64,000 nucleotides of DNA from Delphinapterus leucas (lineage: Eukaryota; Chordata; Mammalia; Artiodactyla; Monodontidae), in NCBI RefSeq assembly GCF_002288925.2, contig NW_022098023.1, forward strand, positions 30,286,084 through 30,350,083. Direction: 5' to 3'. Of this stretch, positions 39,870 to 50,116 are shown one piece after another. Positions within the stretch are counted from its first letter, which is position 1. The number at the start of each line of letters is the position of its first letter. The notes below the pieces were generated by a model. The model saw nothing but the letters and a program-made list of their open reading frames with translations, had not been told where the DNA came from and did not search any database. The position numbers and the translations under genes were made by a program.

Positions 39870-40086
39870 GTGAGCTTCTGATGACTGGGCTGTGGCCTGG
39901 ACTGCATCTGACCCAGGATGTGGTGGCCTTGGTGACCAGTGTGCCTGGTGATGCATCGCTCCATGTTGCCTGTGGCTTGCGCTTGCCCGTGGTAGAACTT
40001 GTGAATGGCTTGTGCTGCCATTTTGTTGTGAAGGATCATGTTATCCAGTTCCCCTTGCAAGTTATATATTTATGTGCTTTCTACAG

Positions 40087-40247
40087 TGATGGAGAGGGGA
40101 GAAAAAGGACCTCGTCTACCTGCAGCAATGAGTCCCTGAACGTTGGAGGAACCCCTGTCACTCCTCGCCGAATTTCCTGGCGGCAGCGCATCTTCCTTAG
40201 GGTTGCCTCTCCCATGAACAAATCTCCCTCGGCCATGCAGCAGCAGG
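40087..40247 (+). CDS. TBC1D1: TBC1D1 exon: RKRTSSTCS site and start of pre-TBC domain
   Basis: This 161-nt exon enters at phase 2 and leaves at phase 1. It encodes [20 protein letters not shown] then [20 protein letters not shown] and [19 protein letters not shown] and PRRIS are basophilic kinase contexts in the AMPK/AKT-controlled linker. [13 protein letters not shown] is the conserved start of the region just before the TBC domain (catalogued as DUF3350 in this family). The donor, CAGG|gttcgt, is weak compared with its neighbours, which fits a place where alternative exons could be inserted. Confidence 0.95.
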
Positions 40248-40431
40248 GTTCGTGTGATACTTACTACAGTTACCCCTTACTAGCATTGTAAATTAGGGAA
40301 TGGAATGTGATGCTTTGTGTACAAAGAGATTTAAGTGATTACAGTAGAGAAACAGCTTCCCTTTTTATATCCGATATAGTGGTTAATGTGTCAGATATCA
40401 TTAGAACCTATTAGACATTCAGCAAATCATG

Positions 40432-40464
40432 TTGAATGGATGGATGAATGGATGAATGAATGAA
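40432..40464. repeat. Imperfect (GGAT/GAAT)n tract
   Basis: GAATGGATGGATGAATGGAT continuing as GAATGAATGAAT; a simple tandem repeat. Confidence 0.85.
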
Positions 40465-40549
40465 TTTTCAAAACGTGTTTTGGGGCCTGCTTCATAATGC
40501 ATAGGGAACTAGCACAGTGATAGAAAAGAAGTCATAGATTTTTTTATTA

Positions 40550-41330
40550 TTAGAAAAGCAACATTCTTTTACAAGAGTCACACATAAAACAAAGTAACAT
40601 AGAAATATTTAACAATAGAAAAGTGGATGCAGATACACCAGGCAAACATCAATCAAAAGAGAGCACTGGCAGCTCTCTTTGCAAATCAGACCTAGAAGAA
40701 ATTAAAGCAAAATGCCCAAAGGTGCAAAGTAAATGTACCAATAAACAAAAAGATTTAACAATGGTGAGAACGCTCATAATTATATAGCTTGGAGAGCTAG
40801 AAAATAACACTAAGCAAAATCTGAGGGAGAAATAGATAAATAACTCTCATGGGAGATTTTAACACATTCCTCTCTGAAAATTAAATATAGAGAAATTAAA
40901 TGTAGATAGTATTTGAGAAACACAATTAAACAAGCTTGATCTGATATTTGTATAGAACCTTGCCGCCTATAGAGAAAGTTCATTCATTTTCAGCACACAT
41001 GGAACAGTCGTAAAAAATATTTATGTACTTGGCTATAAAGATTTTTAAATGAATTCCAGATAATCGTGTTATTTATACTATATTCTCTGATCACCCTGCA
41101 AAAAGAAGGAAGGAAGGGAGGAAAGGAGGGAGGGAGGGAGGAAGGGAGAAAGAATTAGAGGACAACTGAAAAATTTCATGTGTTTGGAGGCTGAAAACTG
41201 TATTCCTAGAAACTAGAAGGAAGAAGATATGATCAGAGCCCTACAAATCAAAATTGTGTGGTATTTAAAGGGCAGTTCTAAAACCAAGAAAGCCAAAATT
41301 CAAATGTGCTAAGTATTCAATCCATAAAGT
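40550..41330 (+). mobile_element. Old L1 ORF2 (endonuclease-region) relic
   Basis: The phrases CATGGGAGATTTTAACACAT, AATTCCAGATAATCGTG and 'ttcattttcagcacacatgg' follow the order of the L1 endonuclease coding region. It is full of stops and indels and has a purine-rich simple repeat inside. Confidence 0.5.
41101..41152. repeat. Purine-rich GGAA/GGGA tract
   Basis: AAGAAGGAAGGAAGGGAGGA continuing with GGGAGGGAGGGAGG; a strand-asymmetric simple repeat. Confidence 0.9.
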
Positions 41331-41973
41331 AAGATTTTTTAAAAAAAATTATTTATTAAGAAAGTAAATAATAAGGGTAAGGGCCGAGGTCAATTAATAA
41401 AGAAAAAAAAAAACAAGGAAAAAACATTTCTACAGATAAAATTAACTCTGTCTGGGGTGGTCAAAGAAAGCTTTACACAAAAGTTACGTATTTCTTTAAA
41501 CTCATTGCTGGGAGAAGCATCTTTCAGAAAAAGGGACGAGAAAAGCTCTAGAGTCATTGCAGAGAACTTTGTGGGCCAGGGAGTCATGAGAAATTCAGCA
41601 TCATGAGAGCAGATGGCAGATGGAGACAAGAAGTTGGAAAGGTTACTTGAGGTCAAAGTCTGAAGCGGTCTATGTGCTATTCCCGGGAGTTTGGACTTTG
41701 TTCTATGGAATATATGCATCCATTGAAATGTTTTAAGACACAAAATCGTGATTGTTAATAGGAAAATAATTGGCAACCGTGAAAAAGATGGTCTAGAATG
41801 GAGGGAGAGAATGAGCTCCGGAAATTGGGTTATAGTGTTGCAGGAATGAGCAGTGCTGAGCTGAGCCATGACCAGAGCCGCTCAGCTGCTTTACTCTTGA
41901 CAGATTCTGATGGTAGGTGTAGACCTTAGGAGGTCACTAATGCTTACTGATGTAATCTTTTTGTTTTGCACAG

Positions 41974-42024
41974 AGAACACACCCAGAAAAATTGCAGAAG
42001 TGTTGAACTGTGGGGGAAGGCCAG
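41974..42024 (+). other. TBC1D1: Candidate cassette exon, 51 nt, phase-compatible
   Basis: The acceptor is strong (AATCTTTTTGTTTTGCACAG) and the donor is GCCAG|gtcatt. Taken in phase 1 it encodes ENTPRKIAEVLNCGGRP and exits in phase 1, so it could sit between the exons at 40087 and 42307 without a frameshift. TBC1D1 is known to have a longer muscle form with extra exons, but I cannot confirm that this is one of them. Confidence 0.35.
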
Positions 42025-42306
42025 GTCATTTTAGAGCACCTATCTTATAGGTCATTTTGTGCGGAAAGAAGAAGTGGTGAAATTACATATACTTTTGTTT
42101 CACTAGGAGAGGGAAATCTGGAAGGGGAATTCAGCCTAGCGAATTTACTTAAATCATTAGTTCCAGAAACGGACAGTTACTGGGAGAGCAGCTTTGTGAA
42201 CAACTTTAAAAGTGGAATATAGGAGGAGAGAGCGTCAAGTCCAGAGAGAACTTCTGTAGTCTGGGCTACGACTTAGGAATGCCTCTCACTGTTTTCTTCT
42301 CTGCAG

Positions 42307-42516
42307 ATGGACTGGACACGAGTGAGCTGCTGCCACTGTCCCCTCTTGCCCCACCCATGGAGGAGGAACCGCTGCTTATATTCGTGTCTGGTGACGATGA
42401 CCCAGAAAAGGCTGAAGAAGGAAAAAAGTCGGAGGAACTGAGGAGTTTGTGGAGAAAAGCTATACACCAGCAAATCCTGTTGCTTCGAATGGAAAAAGAA
42501 AACCAGAAACTTGAAG
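42307..42516 (+). CDS. TBC1D1: TBC1D1 exon: pre-TBC helical region
   Basis: This 210-nt exon is phase 1 at both ends. It encodes [20 protein letters not shown], an acidic stretch [19 protein letters not shown], then [20 protein letters not shown] and KENQKLE. The basic amphipathic segment [18 protein letters not shown] corresponds to the calmodulin-binding region described in TBC1D4, just before the TBC domain; that assignment is by homology. The acceptor is TTCTCTGCAG and the donor GAAG|gttagc. The acidic part varies most from the human sequence I remember, while the helix is unchanged. Confidence 0.95.
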
Positions 42517-43571
42517 GTTAGCCATTCAAACAGGACTATGATATCATATGATATGATACTATAATCTAAAGGTGTCGTTTGTTAATACTATTCCCCCCGC
42601 GCCACACACACACTCAAACTCATTCTCGGACTGTATACACACTTTTACCAGAATATCTACTGATTAAAATTGTTTAGTGCTATTTCGTGAGGTGGTTATG
42701 ACATGGGAAGCTGACCAGCTTAAGAAATTTGCATTTTTGTTTAGCAGATTTAAAACATCAGACATCCTTTGAGTATATTTGGGTGATAGAATAATAGAAG
42801 GTAATAGAATGTATATAATGAAGTCAATGTGTTTAATATGACTGAAAGTTTAATATCATCATGTACTACTTTAAAAAAACCCTTAAATATGAAAAAGCAA
42901 ATTCTCTTCTTTTCGAATATGATTTTCAAATTTCAGGCTAATTGTATTCATAATATGATAAATATGCCTATTTCAAATAAATTATATTGTATCCATTCCA
43001 ACCAATCACCTATTATCAAATCAAGGTTTCTATGTTTTGTTACTGTTTTTTGAATTTTCTATTTAAAAAATCATATTGAAATCATTAAATTTATAAATGG
43101 ATAATTTATAACAGCTATTGTGCTATTTGTAGTGCTTTATTGCTAAGTTTATGCATACCAAATGCTTTAGAATGTGTTTTCCAGACTTTAAAATAATAAT
43201 GTTATTTACGCCAGTGCTGATAGAATCATAGACAGGGAGATGTGCAGATGGTACCAAAATCTGAAAAATTTATTAATGCCATTATCTTGGGCAAATCATT
43301 AACATAAAAGGGCCTTGTTTTTCACATTTATGAAATGAAAGATTTAGCTTAAGTGGGCCTTTGACTTTTAAGATTATTGGAAAATGTATAATCTAGATTT
43401 TTCTCTGACTTGCTTTTATTATGCTGTCTTCCAAAAAAAACCCTTTTTTTAGTACAGGCAGATATTCACATTTCTGTGTTCATCACCTGCCTTAAGATTC
43501 CTTTTACTATACCTATTGCTCAATTAAGTTTTTAATATTTTCTTAGTTTGCTAGGGCACAGCTATATTCTT

Positions 43572-43775
43572 TTTTTTTTTTTTGCGGTACCGGGCCTCTC
43601 ACTGTTGTGGCCCCTCCCGTTGCGGAGCACAGGCTCCGGACGCGCAGGCTCAGCGGCCATGGCTCACGGGCCCAGCCGCTCCGCGGCATGTGGGATCTTC
43701 CCAGACCGGGGCACGAACCCGTGTCCCCTGCATTGGCAGGTGGACTCTCAACCACTGCGCCACCAGGGAAGCCCA
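43572..43775 (-). mobile_element. CHR-type SINE, short form, antisense
   Basis: Antisense SINE with a perfect 14-bp target-site duplication, ACAGCTATATTCTT, at 43558-43571 and 43776-43789. It is close to the consensus, so probably young. Confidence 0.95.
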
Positions 43776-44149
43776 ACAGCTATATTCTTATATATATTAT
43801 TGCTATGTTCTTAGCAGAATGAAAAGTACATACGATTTTTAAACGTCCTTAGGAAATAAATCTTCTTTTCTTTCAAGTTAAAAATGCAATTAATTGTTAT
43901 TAACATAGCTTTTAAAAGTTTGATGTGATAAATGGTATGCCTACTCAAGCTTCCATAGATTTTGAAAGGAATTGAATTTATGTTTTTTGTAGTTGAGTAT
44001 ATCTTGAACTAATGCATAAACAGAAAAAGAGGTTGAAAAAAGATGGTTATGATTTCCTTAAAACATTTAAAGCATGAAATTGTATTTCATTAACAGTTGG
44101 GAATATGTACAGTAGAATATTATATTAAATATTAATGGATAATTTTAGA

Positions 44150-44310
44150 ATCATAGACTGTTTGAACTGGAGATTAGAGATTATTTAGCTCCATTCTTCA
44201 TTCTGCAGCTGAGTTAGTGACTGGCTTGGGGAGGCTAAGGAAATTAACCTAAGGTCCAACAGTGGTGTACTGGCAGAACAAGTATTAAAACTCCAGTTTA
44301 TTTATCATGG
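44150..44310 (-). mobile_element. MIR-like ancient SINE, antisense
   Basis: The order 'atcatagactgtttgaactgg...tgaggctaaggaaattaacctaaggtc...' fits an old MIR-type element read backwards. It is highly diverged. Confidence 0.35.
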
Positions 44311-44554
44311 TTCTTGGGCTTTTTCCCAGTACGCCATAGTATTTCTCAACTATATGTGTTAGTATAAGGAAATGGATGATACAAATGACTCTGTGTATTC
44401 TGTGTATTATATATGACTACATAAATTGACAGAATAAGAGAGGAGGTGACATTTAGAATATATGATCAGAAACCTCTGTCGGTCCTATATTTACTTCTGT
44501 ACTTAAATAACAAACACAAAAAATAGCTTAACCCATTAAAAATGTATCTAATGG

Positions 44555-44762
44555 GGGCTTCCCTGGTGGCGCAGTGGTTGGGAGTCCGCCTGCCGATGTA
44601 GGGGACGCGGGTTCGTGACCCGGTCCGGGAAGATCCCACATGCCGCGGAGCGGCTGGGCCCGTGAGCCATGGCCGCTGAGCCTGCGCGTCCGGAGCCTGT
44701 GCTCCGCAACGGGAGGGGCTGCAACAGTGAGAGGCCCGCGTACTGCAAAAAAAAAAAAAAAT
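44555..44762 (+). mobile_element. CHR-type SINE, short form
   Basis: Head GGGCTTCCCTGGTGGCGCAG, box B GGTTCGTGACCC, short-form body and a pure A-tail of about 14. Confidence 0.95.
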
Positions 44763-46145
44763 TAATCTACTGGATGAGCATTTCTTCATGGTTCTTTGCT
44801 CTTGCCTAGTTAACCAGGGCAAGTTTTAACTGCTCTTACTCAGCACTTTATCCTCAGGGCCTATGACTGGCACATAGCAGATGACTATTATTATTTTAAA
44901 TGAATAATCTAGAGAAGGTTGGAGAAAAAAAAAATCTGAGGAAATTTTATTCTTTGTCCATTGTGGAAAAACATCATTAATAAAGTTATATTTAGGATTA
45001 TATTTAGAATGATATTTGTTATTAACTTTTAAAAAATTGCTTGATGATCATAGAGAAATATAAAGCAAATATCGAGAAGCAAAGCTAGACTGTTAGAAAG
45101 CCATCTAGTGGTATCTAGGAGGAATTTTTTGTAGTGCGATTTCTCTTTTGATTATATCTGGACTTTTAAGTAGACATTTTTACTGGCCTGTTGGAATAGC
45201 AGTCTATTGTAAGATATTTTAATTCTTTTGAAATGGCTTCAAACACTAAGTTAAGAGTAATACTCATTCTGCTATTGTTTTTGTGCTGTCGAGGACTTTG
45301 GATGCATGACAAAGATTTGTGTTGCAGCAGGTAAGGTGGTTGAGCCCTGGAGCTTGAATGGATACAGATTACTCTGAGAGGCTCCTGTTCAGTGTGGTTC
45401 TAATGAAAGAGAAGAAATACACTCACATGTTTTTTTCTCCCTTCTCCCCTTTTGGAATCGATTCTTCAAGATAAAGACCAAATACAGATAGTGGTTTGTT
45501 TTATAAGCATTTCTTTTAATGAACTCTGGGCTTAGATTTTAGACCATCAAATGAGAGAAAATTCTGTATTATTCTGAAAAATGAAAGTAGTGTTAGCTTC
45601 AGAAAAATGAATTTTCCTCTTAAAGGTTATTAAAAATGGACACAGGAATGTATAACCTACTGTTGTTAAGGGCAGTATTGGTAACTCTGGAAATAGTTAT
45701 AAAAATGTATCAGGTTATCATGGTCAAATATTTCTCAAATCAAGGTTAGCATGAGGCATTGTTTGCTCATATGTCATATATAAAATATTAACATTTTAAT
45801 GGTGTTTAAAATGATGCAAGCTGTCACTTCTGTGGTTATCTATTACATTTGTCAAAAAATTGATGTTTCAAACATGGTTTGTTTTTTATGCTTAGAAGAC
45901 TTATCATCTGTAACACACCGAGTAAAAGCTCCTCAGGAAGTTATTCCTTGTGTTTTTTGTTTTTTGTTTTTTTTTTTACATGAAATGGCTCAAAATTTAA
46001 GAAACCTTTCATGTATCCTCAGTTTTTTTTTTAAGTCTTCTTTTTGAGCAAATGTTATTTGGTATGGTTTTACAAATGCAATGAAACATTACAAATACTG
46101 TGTTTTAAAAGCATATAGGTCTTATGTAAATTCTGTCTTCCTTAG

Positions 46146-46304
46146 CAAGCAGAGATGAACTCCAGTCCAGAAAAATTAAATTGGATTATGAAGAAGTTGG
46201 AGTATGTCAGAAGGAGGTCTTAATAACCTGGGATAAGAAGTTGTTAAACTGCAGAACTAAAATCAGATGTGATATGGAAGATATTCATACTTCTCTTAAA
46301 GAAG
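46146..46304 (+). CDS. TBC1D1: TBC1D1 exon: coiled segment leading into TBC
   Basis: This 159-nt exon is phase 1 at both ends. It encodes [20 protein letters not shown] then [20 protein letters not shown] and [19 protein letters not shown] and the RCDMEDIH block are strongly conserved between TBC1D1 and TBC1D4 and form the helical lead-in to the TBC fold. The acceptor is short (TCTTCCTTAG) and the donor GAAG|gtatct. It is nearly identical to the human sequence I remember, in contrast to the linker exons. Confidence 0.95.
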
Positions 46305-47189
46305 GTATCTTGGATCATCTCAATCAATCTTTTTTCTTTTTTGAAAAGCTTCAGAAATTTTTTTGATTCGTGCAGCCTAGGCATAATTTTCTCTTCGTGC
46401 TTTGCCTATAAAAAAGGAGAGGACTTTGTTTCTGCCTGTAGTTGGTGACTGTATTGGTAAGCACGTGGTACTAATGGAGATATTCTGTCCCTGAGGAGAC
46501 AGCAGGCACCTTTTCTACAGTTTCCTGCCTCTTCACCAGCTGTTTCAACTCAGTGTTGTTGTTTGCCAAGGAAAGATCACATGCATTAGTACAAATCTTT
46601 GATCATATCCGTAAAAATATCTCAGGCTTTTAAACTTGACTCATTTGTCATTTGCTCAGAAGTGTTTATTTATAATATAAATATATGTGTATATTCATGT
46701 ACATGTTTGTACAGATATATATTATTAGCAATTAGTTTTCCTACCATCCATTCTTTTATTTATTTTAGAAAAACGCTTTTATTTAGCCTTATATTGCATT
46801 TCTGCTCTGTCATATAAAATGGCTGATATTTAAACGTCTTAAATTTAAAATTAAAACTAATATGTGAATTGCTTAGACGCAGTTTCTGTGACTCAGATTA
46901 ACTGTATTAAAATGAGAATCTCTATGACCTGCATAAATAAAGATCCCAAAGTACCCAAAATAACCTGATCATGAATCTTGTTTTAAAAGACTATGGTAAT
47001 GTGAAACTGTTGCCCAATTAAGTTTAAATTAAAATTAATTTTGTAAGATGCTACACTTACAAACCTGATACATGGTTTTTTTCCTTGAAGATATGGAAAT
47101 CCCAGAGATTTTCGCTGACTGCATTACTTGGGAGACAAAATAGTGGCTAATAGAATGTGTGAGATGTAGAGCATACTGTTCTTTGGTAT

Positions 47190-47870
47190 GACTCAAACAT
47201 GTTTTGGGGGTGTTCATCTTCCCATTTCTTATAGAACAGAGTTTAAACTTCTCAGCATTGTGCCCAAGGCCCTCCATGATTTCTCCTTCATCTTTCATCT
47301 CACTTTTTTTTTTTTCCCGGTACGCGGGCCCCTCACTGTTGTGGCCTCTCCCGTTGCGGAGCACAGGCTCCGAACGCGCAGGCTCAGTGGCCATGGCTCA
47401 CGGGCCCAGCCGCTCCGTGGCATGTGGGATCCTCCCGGACCGGAGCGCGAACCCGTGTCCCCTGTATCGGCAGGCGGACTCTCAACCACTGCGCCCCCAG
47501 GGAGGCCCTCATCTCACTTTTTAACCTCCCCTGCCTTGTAGCCTGTGCTTCAGGGATGCTAACTACTTTGGGTCCCAGTCTGGCACAGGCTATTTCTTGC
47601 AGGGATGCTCCAGCTCTCCCTACCCTCCCTCTTCCATCCTCTCTACCTTCTCCCCATTTCCCGTCTCCTTTTCTTTCCACCTCATCTTCTTCTCCCTCCT
47701 CCTTTGTCCCTCTCTTTCTCTGCACCTCTCAGGGCCTCCGTACATCCTTCTTCCCAAAGTGATTGCTGCCTACACTCCCAGCCTGGAGAATCGTATTATC
47801 TCTCAGCTCTCAGTTCAAATACCATTTCCTCAGAGTGCCCCTCTCCCCCAGTAAATTAGTTTTGTTTTAT
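47190..47870 (+). mobile_element. Diverged L2-like LINE relic split by a SINE
   Basis: '...taaacttctcagcattgtgcccaaggccctccatgatttctcc' before the SINE and a CT-rich coding-like stretch plus CAGTTCAAATACCATTTCCT after it follow the L2 3' coding order. It is disrupted at 47309-47508 by a CHR SINE. Confidence 0.5.
47309..47508 (-). mobile_element. CHR-type SINE, short form, antisense
   Basis: The T-tail is followed by CCCGGTACGCGGGCCCCTCA, then antisense body and head. The TCATCTCACTTTT repeats (about 47295 and 47509) are the target-site duplication within the L2-like relic. Confidence 0.93.
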
Positions 47871-48254
47871 TATTCTTTCTCATGATTCTTTCCCTTTAAT
47901 TGTGCTTATGATAATTTATAACTTTGTATCTATGTGTATATCTGTTTCATGTTTTCTCACTCCACCCCCCATACTCCTAGCACCTAAGAGAGCATCTTGC
48001 ATAAGTTATTTATTGAATGAATGAATGAGACTAATTTTCCTGAGAATGGATTTATTCATCTCTCAGTGATGAGGTATCCTCAGTGCCATGCTCTAGTCTC
48101 TGCTATATGTTAGATGCTCAATAAATATTTAATTAAAGTGAATTACTTTTTTGTAGAATTGTTACTGGATGGATAACAAGACAGCCCTCTCCTGTTATCA
48201 ATGATTCATTTAATGGGCTAATGAAAGTTACCCTCTAAAAATGACTTTTTGCAC

Positions 48255-48375
48255 AAGATCATTCATTCATTCATTCATTCAACAAATATATGAGTAGAGA
48301 GGTATATTCTTGGACTTCATCATACAGAGATGAAAGTATGCTAACTATTCTCAGGGAGCTCACCATCTAAGTGAG
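48255..48375 (+). mobile_element. L2 fragment with (CATT)n
   Basis: A run of CATT units at 48258-48282 leads into 'caacaaatatatgagtag...' and CTCAGGGAGCTCACCATCTA, which is L2 3' sequence. Confidence 0.55.
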
Positions 48376-48537
48376 GAAACTAGACAAACATACAGTATAG
48401 TGCTAACTGTAATCCAATATGGTAATGGTGCAGTCTGAGTCATATAGCATATGGAAAGGGACTTCTTACTCCTAGAGATGTTAGGGAGAGTTTCTGCAGA
48501 AGAATGGTATTCAGGCTCATCCTTAAAAGACAAATAG

Positions 48538-48674
48538 GGCTTCCCTGGTGGCGCAGTGGTTGAGAGTCCGCCTGCCGATGCAGGGGACATGGGTTCGTGC
48601 CCCGGTGCGGGAGCCTGTGCTCCGCAACGGGAGAGGCCACAACAGTGAGAGGCCCGCATACTGCAAGAAAAAAA
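48538..48674 (+). mobile_element. CHR-type SINE with a large internal deletion
   Basis: Head and box B are normal (GGTTCGTGCCC), but the sequence jumps from CCGGTGCGGGAG straight to CCTGTGCTCCGCAACGGGAG. This removes about 65 bp of body (the GATCCCACATGCCGCGGAGC to GAGCCTGCGCGT part). The target-site duplication aaaagacaaAtag / aaaagacaaGtag (48525-48537, 48675-48687) is intact. Confidence 0.93.
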
Positions 48675-49479
48675 AAAAGACAAGTAGAGATACACTAGGC
48701 AATCAACTGGAGGAGCTTGGAGTTTCATAAACGCAACAGTAGGAACAAGAAACTGGAAGTGTGAAAATCACCATAAGCTTCTTATGGCCCTACACTGAGT
48801 ATAGCTAGATACTTAGTATATACACTTAGTGTGGCAGGGAACGGGAGGTGATGGAACTATAAAAAGGTGGTTTGGAGGTATACCCTGTAGAGGGCCTTAG
48901 AATTCATGTTCGTGAGCCTGAGTTATGCCTTTTGGACAATAATACTTTGAGCTTCTGCAGACTGTTACATTGCATCCCAAAGAGATCAGTGCCATTATAC
49001 CTTTCTCTACCCAGCTGGAGCTCAGGAACCTATTCCATATCTAGTCTTTTTGGACTGAAAACAGTGAAATAAAGTTGCCTGCACTGTACAGATTTGAATT
49101 CTGTCCCTCCCAGTGCTGTATTTCATGTCCCTTGGCATAAAAAAAAACATACTTTTAGCATACTTCAAATTGCTTGTTTTGGTTTTCAAGCAGACTGGAG
49201 TTAGTGTTTCATTATACATGAATATAGCAATTATGCTAGCTATTTTCTTCTCAAAGGCTGAATGATGTTCTGGAGCACTGCCTTCATATTGTACTTACCA
49301 TTTTTATTATTTCATTTTCTTGTGGGCCATATAAGAATGCTATTTAATTCTTTTTTACAAAGTTACTTTTTAATGACAGCTATTTAGAAATCAGAGTATG
49401 AATATTAGCATTTATTACCAGCTTCAAACCAAATAAAAGGTGAAAATAGGCAGTAATACATTTCAGTATTTCAGAATTT

Positions 49480-49660
49480 GGCCTCTGAAACTAGAGTTCT
49501 AAACTGCACTAGCTGTGAGAACTTGGGCAAGTTACTTAGCTTCTTTCTGCCTCAGCTTCGCCATCTGTAAAGTGTAGATAATAGTAATTACCTGCCTCAT
49601 TAGGTTGTTTTCTGAGCACCTGTGAATAAATTAGGTGCAGTTTCTGTAATTACAATGCTC
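49480..49660 (+). mobile_element. MIR SINE
   Basis: TGAGAACTTGGGCAAGTTAC, CTTCTTTCTGCCTCAGCTTC, then CATCTGTAAAGTGTAGATAA: a sense MIR, moderately diverged. Confidence 0.8.
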
Positions 49661-49957
49661 AGAAACTAACTGTCCTCAATAAATGTTGTATTAGGCTCTC
49701 AATCAGTGGTGGCAGCTGTTCTTGTTAATATTGCCATTATTATCCTTGTTATTTGAGGGTTTTCTTTTGCAAGACACCAGCTACAGGATTAAACTTTTCA
49801 AAATATGCTTCTGTCACTACATCGTACTGTGTGATTATAGGGTGGAACGCAGGACAGTAGAGCTGCCTATTTTCATGCATTACATAGTTAATCAACTGTG
49901 ATTTAGCACCTTCATTCCAGTGTTCAAGACCTTGCTTTCTTATCTCTTTGACTGTAG

Positions 49958-50116
49958 GTGTTCCCAAAAGTCGACGAGGAGAAATCTGGCAGTTCCTAGC
50001 TTTGCAGTATCGTCTAAGACACAGATTGCCTAATAAACAACAACCTCCTGACACATCCTATAAAGAGCTTTTAAAGCAGCTCACGGTTCAGCAGCATGCT
50101 ATTCTCGTGGATTTAG
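49958..50116 (+). CDS. TBC1D1: TBC1D1 exon: start of TBC (RabGAP) domain
   Basis: This 159-nt exon is phase 1 at both ends. It encodes [20 protein letters not shown] then [20 protein letters not shown] and [22 protein letters not shown] is the first TBC motif (R-G-x-x-W). Its end supplies I-L-V-D of the second motif IxxDxxR, whose arginine lies in the next exon. The TBC domain stimulates GTP hydrolysis on Rab8A, Rab10 and Rab14 in this family. The acceptor is TCTTTGACTGTAG and the donor TTAG|gtatgt. Confidence 0.97.

Larger units (their letters stand above)
34000..40086 (+). other. TBC1D1: Intron poor in young transposons
   Basis: It runs from gtgatt to tctacag. Only ancient pieces were recognised: a MIR near 36800-37040, an L2-like piece near 38285-38345 and a possible MIR-like stretch near 35000-35080. 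No CHR SINE or young L1 is present in 6.1 kb. A candidate 45-nt cassette exon lies at 39825-39869. Confidence 0.75.
40248..42306 (+). other. TBC1D1: Intron with an old L1 relic and simple repeats
   Basis: It begins with a weak gttcgt donor and ends tctgcag. It contains a GAAT-type tandem tract near 40432-40464, an old L1 ORF2-like relic near 40550-41330, and a GGAA/GGGA purine tract at 41101-41152. The stretch 41390-41870 looks like a diverged repeat I cannot name. A candidate 51-nt cassette exon lies at 41974-42024. Confidence 0.75.
42517..46145 (+). other. TBC1D1: Intron with two CHR SINEs in opposite orientation
   Basis: It runs from gttagc to ccttag. CHR SINEs lie at 43572 (antisense) and 44555 (sense). 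A weak MIR-like antisense stretch lies near 44150-44310. The rest is AT-rich with nothing recognised (42520-43550 and 44770-46140). Confidence 0.8.
46305..49957 (+). other. TBC1D1: Intron with two CHR SINEs, L2 and MIR relics
   Basis: It runs from gtatct to gactgtag. CHR SINEs are at 47309 (antisense) and 48538 (sense, internally deleted). An L2-like relic spans about 47190-47870 around the first SINE. Further L2 and MIR pieces lie near 48255 and 49480. Nothing was recognised at 46310-47180. Confidence 0.8.

Noticed and set aside
41101..41152. G-rich purine tract as a possible G-quadruplex regulatory element
   Set aside because: Runs of three G are present, but the tract is an ordinary GGAA/GGGA simple repeat inside an old L1 relic, far from any exon. 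Nothing suggests function.
42010..42222. 70-codon open frame before the exon at 42307 (contains GEGNLEGEFSLANLLK)
   Set aside because: It has no acceptable start or donor that joins the TBC1D1 frame and no recognised similarity. Only the 51-nt candidate exon overlapping its start was kept, as a low-confidence call.
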